Shown: positions 26,124-35,331 of the stretch, in pieces
How positions within the stretch are numbered: the first letter of the stretch is position 1
Layout: each line of letters begins with the position of its first letter
Assembly: GCA_051985675.1 (NCBI GenBank)
Contig: JBPYFJ010000044.1
Coordinates: forward strand, 52,836 to 116,835
DNA from: JAFAXD01 sp051985675
GTDB taxonomy: Bacteria; Pseudomonadota; Alphaproteobacteria; Rhizobiales; Xanthobacteraceae
DNA length: 64,000 bases
Direction: 5' to 3'
Notes under the pieces: generated by a model
What the model was told of the DNA's origin: nothing
The model's input: only the letters and a program-made list of their open reading frames with translations
The model's database searches: none
Translations under genes and position numbers: made by a program

Positions 26124-26606
26124 ATGGCGATTGCGCCGCAGCGGAAAAATGCTCATCGGGTCGCGCGCAAGGCCGAGGCGATCGCGGACCTGATGCTCGA
26201 GGTCGCACAGTTCTTCTTTCGCCTGCGCGCGCTTGGCCAGAAGACCGGGCTCATTACCAACTGGGGCGCTGGCGCGTTCGGTTTCATGCGCAGTCTGGCG
26301 CTGATCGGCCCCCTCACCGTGCCGCAGATCGCCGAGATGCGGCCAACCAGCCGCCAGCGCATGCAGCGGCTGGCGGACGAACTCGCGGCCGAGGGGCTTG
26401 TCGAGTTCATCGACAATCCGCGGCATCGGCGATCGAAGCTGGTGCACCTCACGCGCAAAGGCAATGCGCGCCATCGCGCGATGAGCGCCCGACTACATGA
26501 GGTTGCCGCGACGATGGGCGCCGATTTGAGCGAGGCAGACATCCGCAAGGCCATTGATATCGTGCGGCGGCTGAGCGAGGAAACGAAGGGCGCTGGTGGC
26601 GACTAA
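26124..26606 (+). CDS. MarR-family transcriptional regulator
   Basis: A 160-residue winged-helix regulator: LALIGPLTVPQIAEMRPTSR forms the helix-turn-helix, followed by MQRLADELAAEGLVEFIDN and the wing PRHRRSKLVHLTRKG. The basic N-terminus (RKNAHRVARKAEA) is longer than usual. Two palindromes upstream suggest it represses itself and the divergent methyltransferase-like gene. Confidence 0.88.
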   Translation: MAIAPQRKNAHRVARKAEAIADLMLEVAQFFFRLRALGQKTGLITNWGAGAFGFMRSLALIGPLTVPQIAEMRPTSRQRMQRLADELAAEGLVEFIDNPRHRRSKLVHLTRKGNARHRAMSARLHEVAATMGADLSEADIRKAIDIVRRLSEETKGAGGD

Positions 26607-26628
26607 GCCTCCCGCGAACGCGGATGAC

Positions 26629-27093
26629 TCACTGCTGCTCACGCACGCTCGCTGAAGCCGTCACTAGGCGAAGGCCCCAAAATATCAGCGCAAACGAAAT
26701 AATCCCCGTCGGCGCCGACGAGTAGGCGACCGCCATGATGACCCATTCCCGGAGGGGAGTTCCCATCGGGGCACCGGCCAAAGGCATGGTCGATTGGCCA
26801 GCCCCCAGGATGGCAGCGATTGCGAATGCGGAGGTAATCGCAAAGCCCGAATAGATGAGACACCAGAAGGCAACCCGAGCCGCCCCGGCACTGAGATTGA
26901 GACGTGGCCATAACAGGCCGAACGCTATCAGCATGACTCCGAGCAAGGCACCTAGTGAATGGGCTGACCGTCCAAGCAACGGAACCGCCAGGAATGGAAT
27001 CGCAAATCCCTCGAACGACGTAAGCAGGAACAGCGCCACACCGATTTGGAGCAAACGATGTGCCTGACGGGCTAGTAGCTTCGACGCGCGCAT
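26629..27093 (-). CDS. Small membrane protein, hydroxylaminobenzene mutase (HabA)-like
   Basis: A 154-residue protein with four hydrophobic segments. The pattern GFAIPFLAVPLLGRSAHSLG followed by GLLWPRLNLS resembles HabA-type hydroxylaminobenzene mutase membrane proteins. The assignment rests on that pattern alone. The ATG at 27093 is preferred over a TTG 15 bases upstream. Confidence 0.55.
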   Translation of the reverse strand: MRASKLLARQAHRLLQIGVALFLLTSFEGFAIPFLAVPLLGRSAHSLGALLGVMLIAFGLLWPRLNLSAGAARVAFWCLIYSGFAITSAFAIAAILGAGQSTMPLAGAPMGTPLREWVIMAVAYSSAPTGIISFALIFWGLRLVTASASVREQQ

Positions 27094-27239
27094 GGCAACC
27101 CCACGCAAGGTTTGATTGCAAGCAATGCGCCGAAAGAAATCTGGCGCAGCAGGGCGTAGGACAGACCCATCGCGCCCGTTTCAGCCAGAATGCCGCCCGC
27201 AACTACCGCCGGACTACGCCACCGCCTACTCCGCGGTGC

Positions 27240-27437
27240 TCAAGTCCACAGCCCGTTGAGGTCATTCTCCGCAGCCACCCGCTCGTAGGTCTCTCGCGGA
27301 TGCTTGATGCGATACTCAAACTCGCCAAATCGGACGGGAAGTTCGGCGGTGACGCGATACGCGCCCTTGGGCGCATAAAGCCCACGCGGCGGATGGTACT
27401 CGACCGCTTGGCCGATCCTGAACTTGTGCTCGCTCAT
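27240..27437 (-). CDS. Small conserved hypothetical protein
   Basis: A 65-residue soluble protein (MSEHKFRIGQAVEYHPPRGL at the start, RHPRETYERVAAENDL-like tail). The pattern FxxGQxVxY, then YRVTAELP, then EYRIK and ERVA recurs in short rhizobial proteins and suggests a small SH3-like barrel. Its function is unknown. Confidence 0.65.
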   Translation of the reverse strand: MSEHKFRIGQAVEYHPPRGLYAPKGAYRVTAELPVRFGEFEYRIKHPRETYERVAAENDLNGLWT

Positions 27438-27739
27438 TTCGATTTTTGCGACCACTGCCGGATGTCCGTTGACAGGGATCGAACATACAACGCGGCGGCA
27501 GTTGCGTTGTTCCTAGCGGTCCCAATCTATCGCTCTGATTCACCTATGTTAGTCAGCGTGGGCGCATGCTCAGCACAGACTGGCGGGCGTGATCCCGAGG
27601 GATCGTGTGTGAAAAGACGTGCGGCGTCGCCGATGAAATTCTCGTGAATGGTTTCCTCGACGATGGGCGGACGTTGTGAGGGAACAATCGATCAACGCGG
27701 GAATTCTGCCCGAATGTAACGCCATCGTTGGAGCCGCCA
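27438..27739. other. Intergenic region with no recognised element
   Basis: About 300 bases between two divergent small genes. I see no convincing reading frame, hairpin, repeat or operator. It presumably holds the promoters of both genes. Confidence 0.5.
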
Positions 27740-28228
27740 GTGACGTATACCAACGAACACCACCGTCGGATCGCCGAGCGATGCCTGCGAATGGCGGAGT
27801 TTTGCGAGCGCGCGCACCCCGTTACATCTCTGCGCCAGATCGCGACTGACTATTTCGATATGGCCGACGGCGCCGATTGCGTGGAGCCGCTGCGGACAGG
27901 CCATGAATTCCCGGTTCGGGACGGAGTTCCACCGAAGGCGCGCATGGCCATCGTCATTTACGCGACGATCAAGAACGCGATTCGATCGGCGGTGATCGTC
28001 GCGTGCGGGATCCTGGTTGGAGTATCCGTATTCGCTGCAATGATCTTGGCCATTGCCCCCGCGGGCGCATCGATCACGAGCGTTCCGCAGATCGAATGCA
28101 TGTATCGCCAGATGGCCAACCTAAAGTGGCCGCGTGATCTCCTTGGCTCCGAATGGTCATTGAATCCTCTGCAGAAAGCTTGCGGTCGCCGGGCTCCTGC
28201 AGTTCGCCCCGAAAACGGAAATCGCTAG
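27740..28228 (+). CDS. Hypothetical membrane-anchored protein
   Basis: A 162-residue protein. The N-terminal segment (ERCLRMAEFCERAHP, ending TDYFDMADGAD) resembles short helical modules abundant in Bradyrhizobium-type genomes. A membrane helix follows (about 87-109, VIVACGILVGVSVFAAMILA), then a small domain with two cysteines. The GTG at 27740 has GGAG 6 bases upstream and is preferred to a TTG 12 bases earlier. No function is assigned. Confidence 0.5.
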   Translation: MTYTNEHHRRIAERCLRMAEFCERAHPVTSLRQIATDYFDMADGADCVEPLRTGHEFPVRDGVPPKARMAIVIYATIKNAIRSAVIVACGILVGVSVFAAMILAIAPAGASITSVPQIECMYRQMANLKWPRDLLGSEWSLNPLQKACGRRAPAVRPENGNR

Positions 28229-28229
28229 A

Positions 28230-28937
28230 TCACATCAGCTTCAGCGCCCGGAAGCTCGCGTGCCCGTCTTTTCCGATGATCAGGTGGTCGTGTACCGCGA
28301 TCCCGAGCGGGGCGGCAATCTCGACGATTGTTTGCGTCATCTCGATGTCGGCCGACGAGGGCGTCGGGTCGCCGGAGGGATGATTGTGCACCAGGATGAT
28401 GGCGGTCGCGGAGAGCTCGAGTGCGCGCTTGATCACTTCGCGCGGATAGACCGGCGTATGGTCGACTGTGCCGACCTGCTGGCGCTCGTCGGCAATCAGG
28501 CGGTTGCGCTTGTCGAGAAACAGGATGCGAAACTGCTCCTTGTCGGCGAACGCCATGGCGGCGCGACAGTAGTCGATGAGCGCCGACCACGACGACAGAA
28601 GCGGGCGGCTTCTGACCTGGTCGCGCGCCAGCCGTTCGGCGGCCGCCTGCACCACTTTGAGCTCGGTGATGGCCGCGTCCCCAAGCCCCGGTACTTCCGC
28701 GAGCCGTTGCGGCGGGGCCGCGATGACTTCGGGGAAGGAGCCGAATTTATCCAGCAGAGCCTTGGCGAGCGGCTTTACGTCCCGGCGCGGCAGCGCGCGA
28801 AACAGAACGAGCTCCAGCAGCTCGTAGTCGGCGAGCGCCGCGCTTCCGCCCGCGAGGAAGCGGGCGCGCAGCCGTTCGCGATGGCCGTGAAAGTGCGGCA
28901 CCGCAGGCGCGTCCGGCTTGTCGGTCTTGCTCAGCAA
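28230..28937 (-). CDS. radC: RadC-family JAB-domain protein
   Basis: A 235-residue protein with an N-terminal helix-hairpin-helix region (LAEVPGLGDAAITELK) and a C-terminal MPN/JAB metalloprotease-like domain with the zinc motif HNHPSGDPTPSSAD. RadC proteins were once tied to repair, but their activity is unsettled. The TTG at 28937 is chosen because GAGGGG lies just upstream; the frame is open further back into map. It converges with the hypothetical gene at 28228 with one base between stops. Confidence 0.88.
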   Translation of the reverse strand: MLSKTDKPDAPAVPHFHGHRERLRARFLAGGSAALADYELLELVLFRALPRRDVKPLAKALLDKFGSFPEVIAAPPQRLAEVPGLGDAAITELKVVQAAAERLARDQVRSRPLLSSWSALIDYCRAAMAFADKEQFRILFLDKRNRLIADERQQVGTVDHTPVYPREVIKRALELSATAIILVHNHPSGDPTPSSADIEMTQTIVEIAAPLGIAVHDHLIIGKDGHASFRALKLM

Positions 28938-28971
28938 CGCCCCCTCGCCTGCCGGCGCGTCGCAGCGCCGG

Positions 28972-29799
28972 TTACGGGGCCGGGTATGGCGGCCGTTCGA
29001 ACCCGCGCGGCGACAGGGTGAAGATCTCGACCCCGTCTTTGGTGACGCCGACCGCATGTTCGAATTGCGCTGACAGTGAGCGGTCGCGCGTCACCGCGGT
29101 CCAGCCGTCGGAGAGCACCTTCACGTGCGGACGCCCGAGATTGATCATGGGCTCGACCGTGAAGATCATGCCCGGACGCAGCGTAATGCCCTCGCCTGGC
29201 CGCCCGACGTGAATGATGTTGGGCTCGTCGTGGAACAGGCGCCCGACGCCATGGCCGCAGAAGTCGCGCACCACGCTCATGTGCTGGGCCTCGACGTAGC
29301 TCTGAATGGCGGCGCCGATGTCGCCGGTCGTGGCGCCCGGCCGGATCGCCGCGATCCCGCGCATCATCGCCTCATGGGTGACCTCGATCAGCCGTTCGGC
29401 GCGCCGCGGCACCGCCCCGACCGGATACATGCGGCTCGAATCGCCGTGCCACCCGTCCAGGATCAGGGTCACGTCGATATTGACGATGTCGCCGTCCTTG
29501 AGCGGCTTCTCGTTCGGGATGCCGTGACACACCACGTGGTTGATCGACGTGCAGGTCGACTTGGTATAGCCGCGATACATCAGGGTCGCGGGCCACGCGC
29601 CGTGATCCATGGCGTACTCGAACACAAACCGGTCGAGCCGATCGGTTGAGACGCCGGGTTTCACCTCGGCGGCCAGGAGATCAAGACAGTCGGCGACCAG
29701 CCGGCCGGCCTCGCGCATGCCGGCAAAGCCGTCCGGACCGTGGATCTTGATTTGTCCGGTCTTGCGTAGCGGCGCGGCCGCCGCGTCGACATAGGTCAT
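28972..29799 (-). CDS. map: Type I methionine aminopeptidase
   Basis: A 275-residue enzyme that removes initiator methionine from nascent proteins. Visible are NHVVCHGIPNEKPLKDGDIVNIDVT (substrate His and first metal Asp), the second Asp in DSSRMYPVG-like position, CGHGVGRLFHDEP and MIFTVEPMIN, covering the metal ligands of the pita-bread fold. It is upstream of radC and probably cotranscribed. Confidence 0.95.
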   Translation of the reverse strand: MTYVDAAAAPLRKTGQIKIHGPDGFAGMREAGRLVADCLDLLAAEVKPGVSTDRLDRFVFEYAMDHGAWPATLMYRGYTKSTCTSINHVVCHGIPNEKPLKDGDIVNIDVTLILDGWHGDSSRMYPVGAVPRRAERLIEVTHEAMMRGIAAIRPGATTGDIGAAIQSYVEAQHMSVVRDFCGHGVGRLFHDEPNIIHVGRPGEGITLRPGMIFTVEPMINLGRPHVKVLSDGWTAVTRDRSLSAQFEHAVGVTKDGVEIFTLSPRGFERPPYPAP

Positions 29800-29926
29800 T
29801 GTTTTTTTAACCGCAGATCTGCCCGTGCAGGATAGACCCCTAATTTAAGCCTGGATCGCGGCCGTGCAAGCGGGGAGCGCGGCGTTCCCGCCCATCGCCG
29901 CGCGCATATGGACCGGCAAGGGTGCG

Positions 29927-31249
29927 TCAGCCCGCGGTAACGTCGACAGTGACCTCGCCGTCCAAGACCTTCTTGGCGGTGCCGAGATCGACGTCCTTCT
30001 CCCACGCCGCGATCACGACGGTCGCGACGCAGTTCCCGATCAGATTGCCGAGCGCGCGCGCCATCCCGACGAACCAGTCGACCGAGAGCACCAGGACGAG
30101 GCCGATCGCCGGAATGGTCGGCACCGCATTGAGCGTCGCTGCCAGAATCACGATCGCCGAGCCGGGCACGCCGTGGGCGCCCTTCGAGGTGACGAGCGAC
30201 ACCGCCAGCACCAGTAACAGATCCCCGAGCGACAGCGGCGTGTTGGTCGCCTGCGCGATGAACACGGTGGCCAGGGTCAAGTAGATCGAGAACGCGTCGA
30301 GGTTGAACGAGTAGCCGGTCGGGATGACGAGCCCAACCACCTCTTCGCGCACGCCCATGCGCTCGAGCTTGCGCATGATCTGCGGCAGTACCGCGTCGGA
30401 GGACGCGGTGGCGAGCACGATCGTGAGCTCTTCGCGCAGGTAGCCCAGGAACTTGAGGATATTCAGTCCGGCGAGCCGCATGACGCCGCCGAGGATGACC
30501 AGGACAAAGATTGCGACCGACGCGTAGAACAGCACGACCAGTGAGATCAGCTGCTTGAGCGAGCCGACCCCGTAACGGCCGACCGTGTCGGCGACGGCGC
30601 CAAGCACGCCGAGCGGGGCGACGCGCACGATCAGCCCCATGGCCTTGAACAGAACGGTCGAGACCTGGTCGACCAGGGAGGCGACCTGACGGGCCTTGTC
30701 GCCGACCAGCGCCAGGCTCACCCCGAAGATGATCGCGAAGAACAGCACCTGCAGCACGTCATTGCGCGCCAGTGCGTCGATCGACGTGGTCGGGATGATG
30801 TTGAGAATGAAGCTCGCGACGCCGCCGCCCTTGAGCTTGGAGGCGTTGTCCGCGTAGGCGCCCATTGCTTTGGCGTCCAGCGTCGCCGGATCGATGTTCA
30901 TGCCGTGGCCGGGCGCAAACGCAAACGCGAGGACGAGCCCAATCACCAGCGCGACCGTGGTCATGACCTCGAAATAGACCAGCGCCTTGCCCCCGACGCG
31001 CCCGACTTTCTTGAGGTCGCCGGCGCCGGCGATGCCGTGCACTACCACGCAGAACACGATCGGCGCGACAATCATGGTGATGAGCTTGAGGAAGCCGTCG
31101 CTCAGCCCCTTGAGGCCGGCCGCGAAATCGGGCGCGACCACGCCGACAACGATCCCGAGCAGCAGCGCCGCCAGCACCTGCACGAACAGCGACTTGTAGA
31201 TCGGCGAGCGCACGGCCGGCAGCAGCGGCGCAATGGTTGTGGTGGTCAT
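29927..31249 (-). CDS. dctA: C4-dicarboxylate:cation symporter DctA
   Basis: A 440-residue DAACS-family transporter, close to DctA length. Hallmarks are the serine-rich re-entrant loop ATASSDAVLPQIM, VIPTGYSFNLDAFSIYLT and the SKGAHGVPGSAIVILAATL block. It imports succinate, fumarate and malate with protons or sodium at the inner membrane. The ATG at 31249 with GGAG 9 bases upstream is preferred to an ATG 33 bases earlier. No dctBD genes are adjacent. Confidence 0.93.
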   Translation of the reverse strand: MTTTTIAPLLPAVRSPIYKSLFVQVLAALLLGIVVGVVAPDFAAGLKGLSDGFLKLITMIVAPIVFCVVVHGIAGAGDLKKVGRVGGKALVYFEVMTTVALVIGLVLAFAFAPGHGMNIDPATLDAKAMGAYADNASKLKGGGVASFILNIIPTTSIDALARNDVLQVLFFAIIFGVSLALVGDKARQVASLVDQVSTVLFKAMGLIVRVAPLGVLGAVADTVGRYGVGSLKQLISLVVLFYASVAIFVLVILGGVMRLAGLNILKFLGYLREELTIVLATASSDAVLPQIMRKLERMGVREEVVGLVIPTGYSFNLDAFSIYLTLATVFIAQATNTPLSLGDLLLVLAVSLVTSKGAHGVPGSAIVILAATLNAVPTIPAIGLVLVLSVDWFVGMARALGNLIGNCVATVVIAAWEKDVDLGTAKKVLDGEVTVDVTAG

Positions 31250-31300
31250 CAGTTGAAACTCCTGCAAAAAAGCAGGCTTCATAAGGCAAAAACCGTGCCG

Positions 31301-32014
31301 CTAAGCCGTTATCGGCACCGACCCGGACACCACGATTGCGTCATATGCTACCGCACAGCGGTAAGCGATAGCCTCGACGCCGGCGCGGCGCGCGCGCTCG
31401 AACGCGTCGGCGTAGGTCGGATCGATATCACGGGCGAGCGTGAACGAGGTCGCGGACGGGATCTGCACCAGATAGAGCATCACCGCCCGGCTGCCGGCCG
31501 CTACCATGGCGGTCAGCTCCTCGAGGTGCCTGGCGCCGCGCGCCGTGACTGCATCGGGAAATTCGGCCACGCCCGGGCGGCGCATCAGGTGGACGTTCTT
31601 CACCTCGACGTAGCACGGCGGCCGCTCGGGCGATTCCAGCACAAAGTCGACGCGGGACTTGCGGCCGTAACGCACCTCGCGGCGGATGCTTTGGTAGCCG
31701 CGCAATTCCGGGATCAGCCCTTCGGCGATCGCCTCGGCGACGATCAGGTTGGGATGCGCCGTGTTCACGCCGACGAGCTCGGCACCGCCACCGAAATCGA
31801 CCTCGACCAGTTCCCACGAGTGCGCAAGCTTGCGCGCAGGATTGTCGGACTTGGAAAGCCACACCGCGACGCCCGGTTGGGCCAAGCCGGTCATGGCGCC
31901 CGGATTGGCAATATGCACGGTCAGCCGCTCGCCGGTCGGAAGCTCGACGTCGGCCAGGAAGCGCTTGTAGCGGCGCAGCAGCCGCGCCGGGATCAGCGGC
32001 TTTTGAAATCGCAT
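31301..32014 (-). CDS. sfsA: SfsA family DNA/RNA nuclease
   Basis: A 237-residue protein with the family start LIPARLLRRYKRFLADVEL, the AHIANPGAMTGL-type OB segment, and the nuclease-like core SRVDFVLE, CYVEVKNVHLM and FPDAVTARGARHLEEL. Originally named for sugar fermentation stimulation, the family has nuclease folds. It is followed by dctA. Confidence 0.92.
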   Translation of the reverse strand: MRFQKPLIPARLLRRYKRFLADVELPTGERLTVHIANPGAMTGLAQPGVAVWLSKSDNPARKLAHSWELVEVDFGGGAELVGVNTAHPNLIVAEAIAEGLIPELRGYQSIRREVRYGRKSRVDFVLESPERPPCYVEVKNVHLMRRPGVAEFPDAVTARGARHLEELTAMVAAGSRAVMLYLVQIPSATSFTLARDIDPTYADAFERARRAGVEAIAYRCAVAYDAIVVSGSVPITA

Positions 32015-32026
32015 GATCGGCGGATG

Positions 32027-33145
32027 CTAACCGTGCGCGGGGGCGGGTTGTCCGCGCTTTGCTTTGCGCGCAGCGTCGCCGAGTTCGCCCAGCACATCGA
32101 ACATGCCGGCCGCCAGGGCGCGGGTCAGTTCGGCCGCATCGATCTCGCGCGCGAGCGCCGCGGCCTGGCCGGACCATAGCGGCGAGAATTCACTCGATCC
32201 GCGCCGCTCGGCCTCGGCGCGTACCGGCGTGACCGCGTTGGCGGCGGCCGGAAACTGTGGCGCCGCCGCGTTGATGGGCCCAAGTTCACGGATCAACCGG
32301 TTGATTAGGCCGCGCGCAGGCCGGCCGGTGAACAGGTTGGTCAGGACGGTTTGATCATCGCGCGCGTTGCGCAGCGCAGTGCGATGCAGCGCCGAGACCT
32401 TGGCTTGCGGGCAGAACATGAAGGCGGTGCCAACCTGCACCGCGTCGGCGCCGAGCGCGAGCGCCGCTGCTGCGCCGCGCGCGTCGGCGATCCCGCCGGC
32501 CGCGATCACCGGCACAGCGACGGCGTCGACCACTTGCGGAACCAGCGCCATGGTTCCGACCTGCGCGTTGATGTCGGAGGTCAGGAACATGCCGCGATGT
32601 CCGCCTGCCTCCAGGCCTTGCGCGATGATCACGTCGGCACCGAGATCGACCAGGCGGCGGGCTTCGGTGCTGGTCGTCGCCGAGCTCATCAGCACCAGGC
32701 CGGCGGCCTTGAGCCGCTGCACCAGCTCCGGCTGCGGCATTCCAAAATGGAAGCTTGCGACCCGCGGCCCGATGGCGAGCACGGCGTCGCAGGTTTCCTC
32801 GTCGAACGGCCGCCGCGCGCCGCCGGCGCTCGCGCCCGCCTCGATGTCGAATTCCGTGTAGTAGGGCGCGAGCTTGGCCCGCCACGCATGGTCCTGCTCG
32901 GCGGTGACGTTGGGCGGCGCGTGGCAGAAGAAGTTCAGGTTGAAGCTGCGGTTGGTCAGCGCGCGCATGCGCGTGCATTCGTCCGCCAGCTGTTCGTTCG
33001 ACAGCATGGCGCAGCCGTACGACCCAAGCCCGCCCGCATTGGAGACCGCGGCCACCAGTTCGGGGGTGGAAACGCCCGCCATCGGTGCCAGCACGACCGG
33101 CACGTCGATGCCGAGACGATCGAGCAGTTCGCGCGTGCGCTTCAT
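32027..33145 (-). CDS. Nitronate monooxygenase (2-nitropropane dioxygenase-like)
   Basis: A 372-residue FMN-dependent TIM-barrel enzyme: PMAGVSTPELVAAVSNAGGLGS at the start, the signature QGLEAGGHRG, PVIAAGGIADARG and LGADAVQVGTAFM. It oxidises alkyl nitronates such as the toxin propionate-3-nitronate. GGGAGGT lies ahead of the ATG at 33145. It is 11 bases from the PEP mutase-family gene, likely one transcript. Confidence 0.9.
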   Translation of the reverse strand: MKRTRELLDRLGIDVPVVLAPMAGVSTPELVAAVSNAGGLGSYGCAMLSNEQLADECTRMRALTNRSFNLNFFCHAPPNVTAEQDHAWRAKLAPYYTEFDIEAGASAGGARRPFDEETCDAVLAIGPRVASFHFGMPQPELVQRLKAAGLVLMSSATTSTEARRLVDLGADVIIAQGLEAGGHRGMFLTSDINAQVGTMALVPQVVDAVAVPVIAAGGIADARGAAAALALGADAVQVGTAFMFCPQAKVSALHRTALRNARDDQTVLTNLFTGRPARGLINRLIRELGPINAAAPQFPAAANAVTPVRAEAERRGSSEFSPLWSGQAAALAREIDAAELTRALAAGMFDVLGELGDAARKAKRGQPAPAHG

Positions 33146-33156
33146 GACTGACCTCC

Positions 33157-33999
33157 CTAACGGTCCGGGCGCTTCGCCATGTCGTCGCGGAAGAAGGCGT
33201 TGAGATCGGGATGCGGAGCGACGTCGGCGAAGCTGTCGAAACGACCTTCGTTCATGATCTGCTTCGCCGACTTGATCACCGCGCCCCAGCCGACCCGTGC
33301 GAGCGTTCCGCCGACGCTGACGCGGCGCACGCCGAGCGCCGCAACGTCGGCGACCGTAAGCCCGAGGTTGGACGGCATCAACAAGTTCACCGGCTTCGGC
33401 GCCACCGCCTTCACCACCGCGTCGATCTGTTCGCGGGTGCGGATGCCGGGCGCGTACAGGCAATCGGCGCCCGCGACCGCATAGGCTTTGAGGCGGGTGA
33501 TTGTCTCGTCGAGATCCGGGCGCCCGACCAGAAAGCATTCGGCGCGGCCGGTGAACACCACGTCGCCACCAGCTTTGTCGATCGCGGCACGCGCCGCGCG
33601 GATGCGCGCCACCGCGGCATCGAGATCGTAGAGCGGCTTGGCCTTATCGCCGGTCGAATCCTCGATCGACAAGCCGGCGACGCCGGTCTCGATGCACAGC
33701 CGCACATTCTCCGCGACCTTGTCGGGTTCGTGCGCATAGCCGCCCTCGAAATCGGCGTTGACCGGAATGTCGGTCGCGGTGCAGAGCTCACGCAGATGGT
33801 CCAACATCATCTCGAGGCCGACCCCGGCATCCGGCAGCCCTTGCGCGAACGCATAGCCGGCGCTGGTCGATGCCAGCGCCTTGAAGCCGAGGTGCTGCAG
33901 ATAGCGCGCGCTGCCGATGTCCCACGGGTTGGGAATAACGAAACAGCCGGATTCGTGCAGCTTTCGGTAGGCTTTACGCTTGTCGGCGGGGCTCGGCAT
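33157..33999 (-). CDS. Isocitrate lyase / PEP mutase family enzyme
   Basis: A 280-residue TIM-barrel enzyme of the PEP mutase superfamily: VIPNPWDIGSARYLQHLG, NADFEGGYA, SIEDSTGDKAKPLYD, TGRAECFLVGR. The KxxC loop of isocitrate lyase is not seen, so a C-C lyase or oxaloacetate decarboxylase-like activity is more likely. The substrate is unknown. The ATG at 33999 is used over a GTG one codon earlier. Confidence 0.85.
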   Translation of the reverse strand: MPSPADKRKAYRKLHESGCFVIPNPWDIGSARYLQHLGFKALASTSAGYAFAQGLPDAGVGLEMMLDHLRELCTATDIPVNADFEGGYAHEPDKVAENVRLCIETGVAGLSIEDSTGDKAKPLYDLDAAVARIRAARAAIDKAGGDVVFTGRAECFLVGRPDLDETITRLKAYAVAGADCLYAPGIRTREQIDAVVKAVAPKPVNLLMPSNLGLTVADVAALGVRRVSVGGTLARVGWGAVIKSAKQIMNEGRFDSFADVAPHPDLNAFFRDDMAKRPDR

Positions 34000-34152
34000 C
34001 ACTGGATTTCCTCGTTTGTTTTGCGCATAAGGATGCGCTCAACTGCAGCGCTGGCGCAACCCGGTGCAGACTTGAAACACATATGGCTGCGCGTCGTTCC
34101 TGGCCTGACCGGATGACGAAGCCAGCCTTTCGGGGTGAGGAAGGAAACGTCC

Positions 34153-35331
34153 ATGCAAACGATCGCGGCCTTCGATCGGATCGGCGAGGAAAACGCGTTC
34201 GCCGTGCTGGCGCGCGCAACGGCGCTTGCCGCGCAAGGGCGCGATATCATCAATCTCGGGATCGGGCAGCCGGATTTTCGTACACCCGACCATATCGTCG
34301 AGGCCGCAGTGAAGGCGCTGCGCGATGGCCACCACGGCTACACGCCCGCGGTCGGCATCCTGCCGTTGCGCGAGGCGGTGTCGGTCGACCTGCACAAGCG
34401 TTTCAAGGTTAGCGTCTCACCGGACGAGATCATGATCATGCCGGGCGGCAAGCCGACCATGTTCATGTCGATCATGATGTTCGGCGAGCCGGGCGTCGAC
34501 ATTCTCTATCCGGACCCGGGCTTTCCGATCTATCGCTCGATGATCGAGTTCACCGGCGCGCGGCCGGTGCCGGTGCCAATCCGCGAGGAGCATGGTTTTG
34601 CGTTTTCGGCCGAGGAAACGCTGAGCCTGCTCACCCCGAAGGCACGCCTCCTGATCGTCAACTCCCCGGCCAATCCGACCGGCGGCGTCACCCCCAAGGC
34701 CGAGGTCGACAAGCTCGTCGCCGGACTTGCGCGCTTCCCGGATCTCGCGGTGATGTCGGATGAGATCTACGACCACATGGTCTACGACGGCGAGACCCAT
34801 GTGTGCCTGCTCTCCTATCCGGAGCTGCGCGACCGGCTGATCCTGCTCAACGGCTGGTCGAAGACCTATGCGATGACCGGCTGGCGGCTCGGCTACGCGG
34901 TCTGGCCGGGCAAGCTCTACGACTATGCGCGCAAGCTCGCGGTCAACCTGCATTCCTGTGTCAACGCCTCGGCGCAATATGCCGGCATCGCGGCGCTGAC
35001 CGGACCGCAGGACGCGGTGGAAAAAATGGTCGCCGAGTTCGACAAGCGACGCCGCGTCGTGGTCGACGGGCTCAACCGGCTGCCGGGCGTGTCGTGCGCG
35101 GTCCCGAAGGGTGCGTTCTACGCATTTCCCAACGTCAAGCGCACCGGCTGGACCGCCAAGGCGCTTGCCGCGTCGCTGCTCGACGACGCCGGCGTCGCCA
35201 TCATCGGCGGACCGGACTTCGGAATTTTGGGCGAAGGCTACGTGCGGCTGTCCTATGCAAACTCGACCGAGAACATCCGCAAGGCGCTCGAGCGCATGGG
35301 CGAGTTTCTGGCGAGCCGCAAGGCGGCCTAG
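34153..35331 (+). CDS. Class I/II PLP-dependent aminotransferase
   Basis: A 392-residue fold-type I aminotransferase. The PLP lysine is Lys237 in NGWSKTYAMTGWRLGY, with NSPANPTGG and SDEIYDHMVYDG as the other cofactor blocks and VRLSYANS near the end. It is AspC/AlaA-like, but the amino acid pair is not deducible. AAGGAAA precedes the ATG at 34153. Its stop shares CTAG with the converging EamA gene. Confidence 0.92.
   Translation: MQTIAAFDRIGEENAFAVLARATALAAQGRDIINLGIGQPDFRTPDHIVEAAVKALRDGHHGYTPAVGILPLREAVSVDLHKRFKVSVSPDEIMIMPGGKPTMFMSIMMFGEPGVDILYPDPGFPIYRSMIEFTGARPVPVPIREEHGFAFSAEETLSLLTPKARLLIVNSPANPTGGVTPKAEVDKLVAGLARFPDLAVMSDEIYDHMVYDGETHVCLLSYPELRDRLILLNGWSKTYAMTGWRLGYAVWPGKLYDYARKLAVNLHSCVNASAQYAGIAALTGPQDAVEKMVAEFDKRRRVVVDGLNRLPGVSCAVPKGAFYAFPNVKRTGWTAKALAASLLDDAGVAIIGGPDFGILGEGYVRLSYANSTENIRKALERMGEFLASRKAA

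Noticed and set aside
28938..29057. RadC extended upstream into map
   Set aside because: The extension overlaps the map coding end, has no family similarity, and a TTG with GAGGGG just upstream gives a normal RadC start.
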